64,000 nucleotides of DNA, taken from contig CAVTWH010000006.1 of assembly GCA_963738365.1 (NCBI GenBank), positions 186,001-250,000 on the forward strand, given 5' to 3'. Under the pieces are notes generated by a model. It ran no database searches. It was not told the origin of the DNA and saw only the letters and a list, made by a program, of their open reading frames with translations. This DNA is from CAVTWH01 sp963738365 (GTDB taxonomy: Bacteria; Actinomycetota; Actinomycetes; Mycobacteriales; Micromonosporaceae). Made by a program: the position numbers and the translations under genes. Below, piece after piece: positions 1-7,548 of the stretch (position 1 is the stretch's first letter; each line of letters opens with the position of its first letter).

Positions 1-143
1 CGCTGGAGATCCAGCAGAAGGTCTGGCCGACCGAGGACTACGAGCTGGTCCGCTCGCATGGTGGACACCGCGACCTGCCGGAGGACGACCTGTTCGCCGG
101 GGTCCGCGAGGCCGTCCTCGCCGGCCCTGCGACCGGGGCGTAG
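1..143 (+). CDS. mca: 3' end of mycothiol S-conjugate amidase (Mca), partial
   Basis: The window opens inside a gene read in frame 3 and ending at TAG 141-143. About 46 C-terminal residues are visible. The tail has the pattern KVWPTEDY, then LPEDDLFAGVR, which I recognise as the conserved C-terminus of actinobacterial Mca, a zinc amidase of the PIG-L/LmbE family that cleaves mycothiol S-conjugates during detoxification. The catalytic part lies outside the window. A small membrane protein gene and, further on, a DUF255 thioredoxin-domain gene are common neighbours of mca in actinobacteria, which supports the call. The stop codon is also part of a TAGCCT hexamer that may serve as the -10 of the next gene. 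Confidence 0.6.
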   Translation, partial: LEIQQKVWPTEDYELVRSHGGHRDLPEDDLFAGVREAVLAGPATGA

Positions 144-152
144 CCTGGGGTG

Positions 153-347
153 ATGACCACGGTGCTGGCCCAGAACAGCTTCGGCGACACCCAGCCCGAC
201 GGGATCGCCGGGCCGCTCGGCCTGTTCGTCATCGTGCTCCTCGTGGTCGCCACGGTGCTGCTCATCCGTAACATGAACAAGCGCATCAAGCGCCTGCCGG
301 AGGAGTTCCCGCCGCCTCCCGCCAAGGACACCGACAGCACCCGGTGA
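153..347 (+). CDS. Small single-pass membrane protein
   Basis: A 64-residue protein with a short polar N-terminus, one hydrophobic helix at about residues 21-40 (LGLFVIVLLVVATVLLI), and a positively charged then proline-rich C-terminus (KRIKRLPEEFPPPP). The positive charges after the helix predict an outside N-terminus and cytoplasmic tail. It starts 9 bases after the mca stop. A GTG at 150 is possible, but ATG 153 lies exactly 7 bases downstream of TAGCCT (141-146), the spacing expected of a leaderless transcript, so I prefer 153. Short membrane proteins directly after mca are common in actinobacteria; the function is unknown. Confidence 0.7.
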   Translation: MTTVLAQNSFGDTQPDGIAGPLGLFVIVLLVVATVLLIRNMNKRIKRLPEEFPPPPAKDTDSTR

Positions 348-572
348 CCCGCCGGCCATGGCCGGCCCGGCGCCGGTCCAGCCGACGACATCGCGTCGAT
401 GACGGGCTATCGCACAGCTTTGCGTCTGTCTATTGAGGGCTGCCTGCCCTAAAGTCACCAGAGTGGGTTCGGCCGGCGCTCTGCGCGCCGGTCGGGCAGA
501 CCGTTCGTACCCGGGCGAAGGGTAGGGGGCCGTCCGTCGCCGGGCGTCGCGATCGTGGGCGGAGGATGCGCC

Positions 573-3002
573 GTGGCCAGTGCTGAGCAGCCGGATCGGC
601 GTTGGGCCGTCGGTATGCTTGCCGCCGCCCTCGCGGTGCTGGCCGTCAGCCTGCTGACCTGGCAGAGCGCGCCACTGACCCGGGAACGGGCGATCGCCTT
701 CGCGGCCGCCGTCGCGCTGGCCGCCGTCGCCCAGGTCGCCGCCGTGTCGCTGCGGATGGGCGGCGCGCTGCTGCGCCTGGGCTGGGGCGAGGCCGCCCTC
801 ATCATCGCGCTCTACCTGCTGCCCAGCGGCTGGGTACCGCTGGCCATCTGTCTCGGTGTGGCGCTGGCCCGAGCGCTGGACCCGCTGCTCGGGCACCGGA
901 TCACCGGCTGGGGAGCGGTCCGCAACACCGCCCAGCTGACCGTCACCACCGCCGCCGCCTGCCTGGTGGCCTGCGTCATCCGGGAGCCGTTCAGCGCCCA
1001 GATGACCCCCCGGACAGCCGCCGCCCTGGTCGCCGCCGCCGGCATCTACTACCTGGTGGGTGCGGCGCTGGTCAGCGTGCCGGCGGCCCGCCGGGCCGGC
1101 CTGCGCTACCGCACCGTGCTGCGCGGCGCGCTGGCCGCCAAGGCGTACATGGGCGTCGGCAACCTGGCCGTGGGCATGGTGGTGGTCGCCGTCCTGGGCG
1201 CGCACATGACCTGGTTCGTGGTGCTCACCCCGCTGCTGTGGGTGCTGCGGATCACCTTCCGGGGCCAGCTGACCGCGCACGGGGACCGGACCTCGTGGCG
1301 CCTGTTCACCGAAGCCCAGCAGCAGCTCAGCCAGCCCGACGAGGCCGGCGTGGCGCGGGCCGGCAGCCAAGGGCTGATCCAGGTGCTCGGCGCGGCCAGC
1401 GTGCTCATCCGGGTGGTCGGGCCGGACGGCGTGGAGCGCAGTTACGCCCACGGCACCCCGGCCGGCACCGAGCCGGTACGCCAGCCGCTGCTGGTCGGTG
1501 GCGAGCCGGTGGGCGAGCTGGAGCTGACCCGGCCCGAGCCGATGCACCCCCGGGAGCAGGCGCAGCTGGTGGTCTTCGCCGGTGCGGTGGCGGTCGCCCT
1601 GCACGACGCCGGAGTGCAGCGCGCCCTGCGTACCCTCGCCGAACAGGCCGCTCACGACGCCGCGCACGACCCGCTCACCGGCATCGCCAACCGGCCGGGC
1701 TTCCTGGCCGCCGCCGAGCAGGTGCTGCGCGCCGTCGACCCGGACGCCCGGGTGGCGCTGGTGCTCATCGACGTCAACAACTTCAAAGCGGTCAACGAGA
1801 CGCTCGGCCACGGCGGCGGCGACGACCTGCTGCGGATGATGGCCCGCCGGCTGCGCGCCACAGTGGAGCCGACCGACCCGGTGGCCCGGCTGGGCGGCGA
1901 CGAGTTCGCCCTGCTGATCGTCGTCCCGGCCGGACGGGCCGACACGGTACGGGCGGCCGCCGAGCACGCCATGGACCGGGCGCGCGGCGTCGGCAGCCTG
2001 CTCAGCAACCCGATCGCGGCGGCCGGCTCGGCGGTGGTGGTCGAGGTCAGCTGCGGCGTCGTGGTGGCCGGCCCGGGCGAGTGCTCGGTACCCGAGCTGC
2101 TGCGCCGCGCCGACATCGCGCTCAACCAGGCCCGCCGGGTGGGTACCGCGGTGGCCTGCTACGACCCCGGCCTGGAGACGGCCAGCACCGACCGGCTGCT
2201 GCTGCTGGCCGAGCTGCGCGAGGCGCTGGCCACCGACGACCAGCTCACCCTGGTGCTGCAGCCGGTGGTGGAGCTGGCCACCGGGGCGGCGATCGGGGTG
2301 GAGGCGCTGGTGCGCTGGGCCCATCCGCGCCGCGGCGAGCTGCGCCCCGACCAGTTCATGGCGGTGGTCGAGCAGAGCGAGCTGGTGGGCGCGTTCACCC
2401 GGTACGTGCTGGACAAGGCGCTGGCCATCGCCGGGCAGTGGCGGGCGCAGGGCAGCCCGACCCCGATCTCGGTCAACCTGTCCCCGCGCAACCTGCTCGA
2501 CTCCGGCCTGCCCAACGAGGTGGCCCGCCTGCTGGCGGCCCACCGGGTCCCCGGTGAGCTGCTCACCCTGGAGATCACCGAGACGGTCCGGATGCCCGAC
2601 TTCGCCGTGGTGCTGGCCGTCCTGGAGCAGCTACGGCTGCTGCGGGTACGGCTGTCCGTCGACGACTTCGGTACCGGCTTCTCATCGCTGGCGTTCATCG
2701 CCGAGGTGCCGGTGGACGAGGTGAAGGTGGACCGCAGCTTCGTGGCGCAGATGGCCGACTCCCCGGTGGCCGCTGCGATCGTCAAGGCCACTCTGGACAT
2801 GGCGCGGCACATGGGGGTGCGGGTGGTGGCCGAAGGGGTGGAGACGGTCGAGCAGCGCGACCGGCTGCGCTCGCTGGGCTGCGCCGCGGCCCAGGGGTAC
2901 CACTTCTACCGGCCGATGAGCCCGGAGCGGGCGCGGGCCGCGCTGGACAGCGCCCCGGCGGGCGGCACGGTCATCACCCTGCGGACCGACGAGGCGTCGT
3001 AG
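573..3002 (+). CDS. Membrane-anchored GGDEF-EAL cyclic-di-GMP protein
   Basis: An 809-residue two-domain c-di-GMP enzyme. The first ~230 residues are a bundle of hydrophobic helices, followed by a GAF-like linker, a GGDEF diguanylate cyclase domain (GGDEF at about residue 441) and an EAL phosphodiesterase domain (EAL at about 577). Both active sites look intact: RLGGDEF for the cyclase, and for the EAL domain EALVRW, SVNLSPRN, EITET, VDDFGTG, EVKVDRSF and VAEGVET. The RxxD inhibitory site expected just before GGDEF is absent (EPTD in that position). I chose GTG 573 over the longer ORF start at 555 because GGAGG at 561-565 sits 7 bases before it. A strong hairpin follows the stop. Whether net activity is synthesis or degradation cannot be read from sequence. 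Confidence 0.88.
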   Translation: MASAEQPDRRWAVGMLAAALAVLAVSLLTWQSAPLTRERAIAFAAAVALAAVAQVAAVSLRMGGALLRLGWGEAALIIALYLLPSGWVPLAICLGVALARALDPLLGHRITGWGAVRNTAQLTVTTAAACLVACVIREPFSAQMTPRTAAALVAAAGIYYLVGAALVSVPAARRAGLRYRTVLRGALAAKAYMGVGNLAVGMVVVAVLGAHMTWFVVLTPLLWVLRITFRGQLTAHGDRTSWRLFTEAQQQLSQPDEAGVARAGSQGLIQVLGAASVLIRVVGPDGVERSYAHGTPAGTEPVRQPLLVGGEPVGELELTRPEPMHPREQAQLVVFAGAVAVALHDAGVQRALRTLAEQAAHDAAHDPLTGIANRPGFLAAAEQVLRAVDPDARVALVLIDVNNFKAVNETLGHGGGDDLLRMMARRLRATVEPTDPVARLGGDEFALLIVVPAGRADTVRAAAEHAMDRARGVGSLLSNPIAAAGSAVVVEVSCGVVVAGPGECSVPELLRRADIALNQARRVGTAVACYDPGLETASTDRLLLLAELREALATDDQLTLVLQPVVELATGAAIGVEALVRWAHPRRGELRPDQFMAVVEQSELVGAFTRYVLDKALAIAGQWRAQGSPTPISVNLSPRNLLDSGLPNEVARLLAAHRVPGELLTLEITETVRMPDFAVVLAVLEQLRLLRVRLSVDDFGTGFSSLAFIAEVPVDEVKVDRSFVAQMADSPVAAAIVKATLDMARHMGVRVVAEGVETVEQRDRLRSLGCAAAQGYHFYRPMSPERARAALDSAPAGGTVITLRTDEAS

Positions 3003-3014
3003 TACCGCGGGCCC

Positions 3015-3054
3015 CTCGGTCGCCCGGCGGCCGACCGAGCGCCGGGCGACCGAG
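3015..3054 (+). terminator. Strong hairpin terminator after the GGDEF-EAL gene
   Basis: A perfect 15-bp inverted repeat (3015-3029 with 3040-3054) with a 10-base loop begins 13 bases after the stop. It has no U-tract, which is usual for terminators in high-GC actinobacteria. Confidence 0.75.
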
Positions 3055-3062
3055 CGCCGTCG

Positions 3063-3160
3063 TCAGCTGCGGGCGGTCCATTTCTGGTTGGCGTCGTTGA
3101 GGCCACTGCCAGTGCCGGACCTTGGTGCCGTCGGTAGTGCCGGAGGCTGCGCTGTTACGG
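3063..3160 (-). pseudogene. C-terminal remnant of a ricin-type (QxW) lectin domain
   Basis: On the minus strand the stretch reads DGTKVRHWQ and then, one base out of frame, LNDANQKWTARS followed by TGA at 3065-3063. Joining the two by removing one G of the TGGCC near 3108 gives DGTKV..WQCLNDANQKW, the signature of the last repeat of a beta-trefoil (ricin/CBM13) module as found on secreted actinobacterial glycosidases. No upstream catalytic domain can be followed, so this is a truncated fragment. It fits the other gene decay in this sugar-related region. Confidence 0.5.
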
Positions 3161-3245
3161 CTGCGGTCAGGTCCCTGGTCCGGAAATTCGGCGGGACGGG
3201 GTGCGTCCGTCGTCCCGACCGGTCCGAGGCGCCGCGCGCAGGAGG

Positions 3246-4256
3246 TCAGCGCGGTTGGGACGGACCCGTACTGCCGCGCAGGACCAGGGTGGCGTCCGGG
3301 TGGTGCAGGGCCTCCACCCGACCGTCGTCCACGGCGGCCAGCAGCAGCCGGGCGGCTGCCGCCCCGTAGCCACTGGGGTCGCGGTCCAGTGCGGTCAGCG
3401 GCGGGCGGACCACCTGGCACAGCGCCGAGTCCTCCCAGGACGCCACGGACAGGGCGGCTGGCACCGGTACCCCCATCTCGATGGCGACGCCCAGGCCGGC
3501 CACCGCCATGACGTCGGTGTCGTAGACGATCGCGTCGGGGCGGCGCGCTGCGCTGAGCTCCTGCCGGGTGACCCGGGCCGCCACCGCCCCGCTCTGATCG
3601 GTGTGGCGGACCGTCGCGGCCAGCCCGATGCGCTGGCAGGCGGCGGTGAAGGCGGCCGCCCGGCGGGCCGGGTCCAGCCGCCCGGCAGCCCCGGCCACCA
3701 GCACCAGCCGCCGGTGGCCGAGCGCCGCCAGGTGCCCGGACAGCGCCGTGGCCGGGCCGGTCTCGTCGCTGCCCAGCCAGGACAGGCCGGGCTGCGGGTC
3801 ACCGCCGACCAGCACCGCGGGCAGGCCGAGGCCGGCCACCGCGGCCGGTCGCGGGTCATCGGTCACCAGGTCGGTGACCAGCACGCCGTCCACCCGCCGC
3901 TCGGCCCGCCAGCGGCGGTAGAGCGCCAGCTCCTCGGCGGGGCCGGCGACGAACTGGAGCGCCAGGCCGAACCGGCGACCGGACAGCTCGGCCTGCAGGC
4001 CGGCGATGAAGCCACGGTGGTACCCGCTGACGCCGGCCGCCGGGGTGGCCAGCGCCAGGCCGACGGTCTGCGCACAGGCGCCCTTGAGCGCCAGTGCGGT
4101 GGTGTTGGCGGAGAAGCCGATCTCCTCGGCGATGCGCAGGATCCGGGCGCGTACCTCGGCGGAGACGCCGGGGCGGCCGTTGAGCGCGTAGGAGACGGCC
4201 ACCCGGGACACCCCGGCGCGGTCGGCGATGTCGCTCATCGTGATCCGACGGGCCAT
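3246..4256 (-). CDS. LacI-family transcriptional regulator (paralogue 1)
   Basis: A 336-residue LacI/GalR repressor. The N-terminal helix-turn-helix reads ITMSDIADRAGVSRVAVSYA and is followed by the hinge helix region and a periplasmic-binding-protein-like effector domain that typically senses a sugar. The start ATG at 4256 is preceded by GGGAGG. It is the last of three related LacI genes on the same strand (also 4312-5331 and 6325-7353). All three share the C-terminal layout DS.LC or DSPVC, PPLTAL.RD, YGA.AARLLL, then a RGST- or REST-like end, so they arose by duplication. No intact sugar operon adjoins this copy. The effector is unknown; the nearby beta-mannosidase suggests a mannoside or other plant oligosaccharide. 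Confidence 0.9.
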   Translation of the reverse strand: MARRITMSDIADRAGVSRVAVSYALNGRPGVSAEVRARILRIAEEIGFSANTTALALKGACAQTVGLALATPAAGVSGYHRGFIAGLQAELSGRRFGLALQFVAGPAEELALYRRWRAERRVDGVLVTDLVTDDPRPAAVAGLGLPAVLVGGDPQPGLSWLGSDETGPATALSGHLAALGHRRLVLVAGAAGRLDPARRAAAFTAACQRIGLAATVRHTDQSGAVAARVTRQELSAARRPDAIVYDTDVMAVAGLGVAIEMGVPVPAALSVASWEDSALCQVVRPPLTALDRDPSGYGAAAARLLLAAVDDGRVEALHHPDATLVLRGSTGPSQPR

Positions 4257-4311
4257 CCCGCCCCTCCCGCAGCACCGGTCCGGAGTGCCAGCGTAGCCGC
4301 CTGTCGGGGGG

Positions 4312-5331
4312 TCAGGCGGTCGGCGGTGGCGCGGTGCTCTCCCGGCGTGCCAGTTGGGCCGGTGGCGCCTCGTACGACCCGGTCGGCTCCCCGGCCAGCT
4401 CGCTGAGCAGGGTACGGGCGGCGCAGGCTCCGTAGGCCTGGATGTCCCGGGACAGCGCGGTGAGCGCCGGGAAGATCATCTCGCAGAGCTGGGAGTCGTC
4501 ACCGGCCACGATGGACAACTGCTCGGGTACGGCCACGCCGAGCTTGCGGGCGATGCTGAGCCCGGCGGTGGCCATGACGTCGTTGTCGAACGCGATCGCC
4601 GTCGGCGGTGTCCGACCGGCCAGCAGCTGCTGGGTGGCCCGGGCACCCGCCTCCCAGCTGTAGTCGGTGTCCACTACCCGGGCCGAGCGCAGCTTGTGCC
4701 GGGCGGCGGCGGCCCGGAACGCCGCGGTGCGCACCTGGGTGTGTTCCAGCGCGGAGAACCCGGCCACCCGGGCGATCCGCCGGTGGCCCAGACCGACGAG
4801 GTAGTCGACCACTTCGGTGACGGCCGCCGCGTCGTCGCTCCACACCGCCGGCCGGGTGCTGTCGGTGCGTGGCCGGCCGACCAGGACGGCCGGGATGCCG
4901 GCGCGCTCCAGGGCGGCGACCCGGGCGTCCACGCCCCACAGGTCGGTGACGATCATCCCGTCGATGCGCCGCTCAGCCCACCAGGTGCCGGTCGCCTCGA
5001 TCGCCTTGGCGTGGTCCTCGACGACCTGCAGCAGCAGCGCGGTACGGGCACTGGCCAGCTCGGCCTCCAGGCCGGCGATGAACTTCATGAAGAACGGCTC
5101 GACGCCCAGGGTGGCTGCGTTGCGGGCGAGCACCAGCCCGACGGCGTGCGCCCGGGAGGCGGACAGGCCCCGGGCGGCGGCGTTGGGGCGCCAGCCGAGC
5201 TCGTTGGCGATAGCCATGATCCGCTGGCGGGTCTCCTCGGAGACGCCCGGCCGGTTGTTGAGTGCGAACGAGACCGCCCCGATCGACACCCCGGCGCGCT
5301 GCGCGATGTCGCTGATGGTGGGTCGTTTCAC
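4312..5331 (-). CDS. LacI-family transcriptional regulator (paralogue 2)
   Basis: A 339-residue LacI/GalR-type repressor starting at GTG 5331. The DNA-binding domain reads TISDIAQRAGVSIGAVSFAL, followed by NNRPGVSEETRQRI, and the effector domain covers the rest. Relative to paralogue 1 it keeps the same C-terminal pattern (DDSQLCEM, PALTALSRDI, YGACAARTLL). It lies 55 bases upstream of paralogue 1 on the same strand and could be cotranscribed with it. Immediately upstream (5417-5590) are the remains of a sugar ABC importer, which may once have been its target operon. Confidence 0.9.
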   Translation of the reverse strand: MKRPTISDIAQRAGVSIGAVSFALNNRPGVSEETRQRIMAIANELGWRPNAAARGLSASRAHAVGLVLARNAATLGVEPFFMKFIAGLEAELASARTALLLQVVEDHAKAIEATGTWWAERRIDGMIVTDLWGVDARVAALERAGIPAVLVGRPRTDSTRPAVWSDDAAAVTEVVDYLVGLGHRRIARVAGFSALEHTQVRTAAFRAAAARHKLRSARVVDTDYSWEAGARATQQLLAGRTPPTAIAFDNDVMATAGLSIARKLGVAVPEQLSIVAGDDSQLCEMIFPALTALSRDIQAYGACAARTLLSELAGEPTGSYEAPPAQLARRESTAPPPTA

Positions 5332-5416
5332 GCGGCCTATCCTCCGACTGGCAGCCAGTGCCGCCTGGACCGTAGCACGCCCACCGCAGGCCTCCTTGCG
5401 CTCGCCGGGCGGCCGG

Positions 5417-5590
5417 TCACTTGGCCGCTCCGGCGGTGAAGCCGTTGTAGATGAACCGTTGCAGCAGCAGGAAGATCACCAGGGTGGGGAGGATGGGTGA
5501 ACAGCTCGACGTAGTTGTGCACGCCGACGAAGATGCGGGTCAGAGCCGAGCCCGTCCCAGTCGGTGGAGCTGGAGGAGACGATGTCCAGG
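5417..5590 (-). pseudogene. Deletion scar joining the N-terminus of a MalF-type and the C-terminus of a MalG-type sugar permease
   Basis: Reading the minus strand, 5590-5495 encodes STDWDGLG and then, one frame over, LTRIFVGVHNYVELFT. These are the hallmark of the start of MalF-like permeases (a TDWDG motif, then FVG..NY.ELF). Directly after, in a third frame, comes ILPTLVIFLLLQ, RFIYNGFTAGAAK and stop, which is the classic C-terminus of MalG-like permeases. About 1.6 kb normally separating these two pieces is missing. The simplest reading is one internal deletion that fused the first permease gene to the end of the second, plus a one-base frameshift. The importer is therefore non-functional. 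Confidence 0.72.
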
Positions 5591-5821
5591 GCCGGCGGCG
5601 CCGGGGCACTAGTTCCCGCCGCCGGCCGCCGCGTTGCCGGCGGCTGGGCGGCGCCGGTGTGCGCGCCGCCTGGGCGGTCCGAGGCCGGTGCGGTCAGCTC
5701 GGTCGTGCGGTTCCTCCGGGGGTACGACCCCGGGTGGCCCGATCAGCACCGGGCCGCCCCGGGGTCGCCCAGCGTGGGCCGGGCGTCAGGAGCCGGCAAG
5801 TTGAACGCCGTTGGCCCACTT

Positions 5822-5849
5822 CCTGGCCAGGTCAGCCTGGCCAGGTCAG
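5822..5849. repeat. Exact 14-bp tandem duplication
   Basis: CCTGGCCAGGTCAG occurs twice without a gap (5822-5835 and 5836-5849). Because 14 is not a multiple of three, it shifts the frame of the decayed minus-strand reading described for this region. Confidence 0.85.
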
Positions 5850-6078
5850 CGAAGACGCTGGTGAGGTCGCCCGGGGGCGGCGCCCCAGGCGACGTCGACA
5901 AGGTGCTGCCGGGGTGACGGCGAGCCAGCTCGCTGAAGCGCTTTAGTCCGTGGTGATGGGAAATATCGCACTGCCGCAGTGCGGAGCTCAATGCTTTCAG
6001 TTCCGTCGATATCGAACCGTTACGGCACGGCTTCGCGATCGGGCAGACGGCGTGCCCGGCAGTCCGCTGGTGGGCAGT

Positions 6079-6106
6079 GGTCAGCGGTCAGCGGTCAGTG
6101 GTCAGC
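6079..6106. repeat. Four tandem 7-bp units
   Basis: GGTCAGC, GGTCAGC, GGTCAGT, GGTCAGC in direct succession in non-coding DNA. Confidence 0.8.
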
Positions 6107-6230
6107 GGTGCCGGTTTGCGGGGGCTGGTCGCCGGCGCGGTGCGGACGAGGGCTGCCGGGCCGGTGGTCCCCGGCGCGGGTGCGGAGGGCGGTGGCGGGG
6201 CGGGAGGTTCGGGGTGCTGGTCGGCTCGGA

Positions 6231-6340
6231 CCGGGCGGGGCCGGTCAGGTCCGGGCGGCGCCGGTCAGGTCCGGGCGGGGCCGGTCAGGTCCGGGCGGGG
6301 CCGGTCAGGATCGGGCGGCGCCGGTCAGGATCGGGCCGGC
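6231..6340. repeat. 20-bp minisatellite, about five and a half units
   Basis: Units of exactly 20 bp of the type CCGGGCGGGGCCGGTCAGGT follow one another from 6231. They differ only at a few positions (GGGG/GGCG and GGTCC/GGATC). The array runs into the last codons and stop (6325-6327) of the minus-strand LacI gene, so repeat slippage could change that protein's C-terminus. Confidence 0.9.
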
Positions 6341-7353
6341 GCCGCCGGGCCGGTACTGCCCCGGGGCGTGAGCTGCGCGGGGGCGGCCTGCTGGCTGGCC
6401 ACCGGCTCGCCCGCCAGGGCCGCCAGCAGCAGTCGGGCGGCGTGCGCGCCGTACCCCCTGATGTCCCGGGTCAGCGCGGTCAGCGGCGGGTGCACCAACT
6501 CGCACACCGGCGAGTCGTCCCAGGCCACCACCGACAGGTCGGCCGGTACCCGCAGCCCCAGGTCCTGGGCCACGGTCAGCCCGGCGATCGCCATGATGTC
6601 GTTGTCGAAGATCAGCGCGGTCGGGCGGGGCGAGCCGGCCAGCAGCTCCCGGGTGGCCGCCGCGCCCGCCTCGCCGGTGTAGTCGGTCGGCACCGTCACC
6701 GCCCCGGCCAGGCCCAGTGCCGCGCAGGCAGCGGTGAACGCCCCGGTCCGGATCACCGTGTGCGCCAGGCCGGCGATGCCGCCGACCCGGGCGATCCGGC
6801 GGTGCCCGAGCGCCGCCAGGTAGCGCACCGCCTCCACCAGGGAGGCGGCGTCGTCGGACCACACGCTGGGCAGCGCGCCGCCGGCCTGCGGCGGTCCGAT
6901 CACCACCGCCGGCAGGCCCAGTGCGGCCAGGTCGCTGACCCGGCGGTCGTCGGGCAGCACGTCGCAGACGAGTACCCCGTCCACCCGGTGCTCGGCCAGC
7001 CAGCGCCGGTAGCAGGCGATCTCCTCGTCCTGGTCGGCGACCATCTGCAGCAGCAGCGCGTAGGACCGGGTGGACAGCTCCGCCTCCAGGCCGCTGACCA
7101 GCTCCATGAAGAACGGCTCCAGGGCCAGCGTGCGGGCCGGCCGGCGCAGGGTCAGCCCGACCACCCGGGACGCCGCGCCGGCCAGCGCCCGGGCCGCGCT
7201 GCTGGCCCGGAAGCTGCGCCGTTCGACGATGTCGAGGATCCGCCGCCGGGTCGCCGCGGAGACGCCCGGCTGGCCGTTGAGCGCGTAGGACACCGCACCC
7301 TTGGACACGCCGGCCTCGCGGGCGATGTCCGCGATGGTGGGCCGTCTCTCCAC
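6325..7353 (-). CDS. LacI-family transcriptional regulator (paralogue 3)
   Basis: A 342-residue LacI/GalR regulator starting at GTG 7353. The helix-turn-helix reads TIADIAREAGVSKGAVSYAL followed by NGQPGVSAATRRRI; the effector domain follows and ends in the family pattern WDDSPVCEL, PPLTALTRDI, YGAHAARLLL. It is transcribed divergently from the beta-mannosidase gene (196 bases apart), which makes it the best candidate for controlling that gene. A copy of TCGGTTCA, the core of the repeats in front of the mannosidase, also lies in its own upstream region at 7388-7395, so autoregulation is possible. The 3' end overlaps a 20-bp minisatellite. Confidence 0.9.
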   Translation of the reverse strand: MERRPTIADIAREAGVSKGAVSYALNGQPGVSAATRRRILDIVERRSFRASSAARALAGAASRVVGLTLRRPARTLALEPFFMELVSGLEAELSTRSYALLLQMVADQDEEIACYRRWLAEHRVDGVLVCDVLPDDRRVSDLAALGLPAVVIGPPQAGGALPSVWSDDAASLVEAVRYLAALGHRRIARVGGIAGLAHTVIRTGAFTAACAALGLAGAVTVPTDYTGEAGAAATRELLAGSPRPTALIFDNDIMAIAGLTVAQDLGLRVPADLSVVAWDDSPVCELVHPPLTALTRDIRGYGAHAARLLLAALAGEPVASQQAAPAQLTPRGSTGPAAPARS

Positions 7354-7446
7354 GGGCGCTCCGCTCCGCTGCGGCAGGGTGACTTTCTCGGTTCATCGAT
7401 GGTACGCGGAACCCGCCGGTCCTCGGCAGCCGTGCGGGGTGGATCG

Positions 7447-7476
7447 TTGACGCTGCGTACGCCGCGGACGTAGAGT
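7447..7476 (+). promoter_or_regulatory. Predicted sigma-70-type promoter of the beta-mannosidase gene
   Basis: TTGACG (7447-7452) and TAGAGT (7471-7476) are separated by 18 bases. Transcription would start near 7483, directly in front of the three 14-bp repeats. Confidence 0.55.
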
Positions 7477-7486
7477 CGGCGGACTT

Positions 7487-7528
7487 ACTCGGTTCAGCGC
7501 ACTCGGTTCAGCGCACTCGGTTCAGCGC
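7487..7528 (+). repeat. Three tandem 14-bp repeats, candidate LacI operator array
   Basis: ACTCGGTTCAGCGC is repeated three times exactly (7487-7500, 7501-7514, 7515-7528), ending 20 bases before the beta-mannosidase ATG. CGGTTCA resembles one half of the palindromic sites bound by actinobacterial LacI-type sugar repressors. The array sits just downstream of the predicted -10, where bound repressor would block transcription. Function is inferred from position only. Confidence 0.6.
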
Positions 7529-7548
7529 ACCACCGGCAAGGGGAGTAC

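Larger units (their letters stand above)
5591..6230. other. Degenerate intergenic region upstream of the permease scar
   Basis: About 640 bases with no intact gene. If the importer had the usual order, the lost substrate-binding protein gene would lie here on the minus strand. A minus-strand reading gives FSELARRHPGSTL and, after ignoring a 14-bp duplication, FADLARKWANGVQLAGS followed by stop. I cannot assign this to a family. The right half contains only short tandem repeats. Confidence 0.4.

Noticed and set aside
5337..5609. A 90-codon gene on the minus strand
   Set aside because: It reads through parts of the fused permease remnants in one frame only and is not an independent gene.
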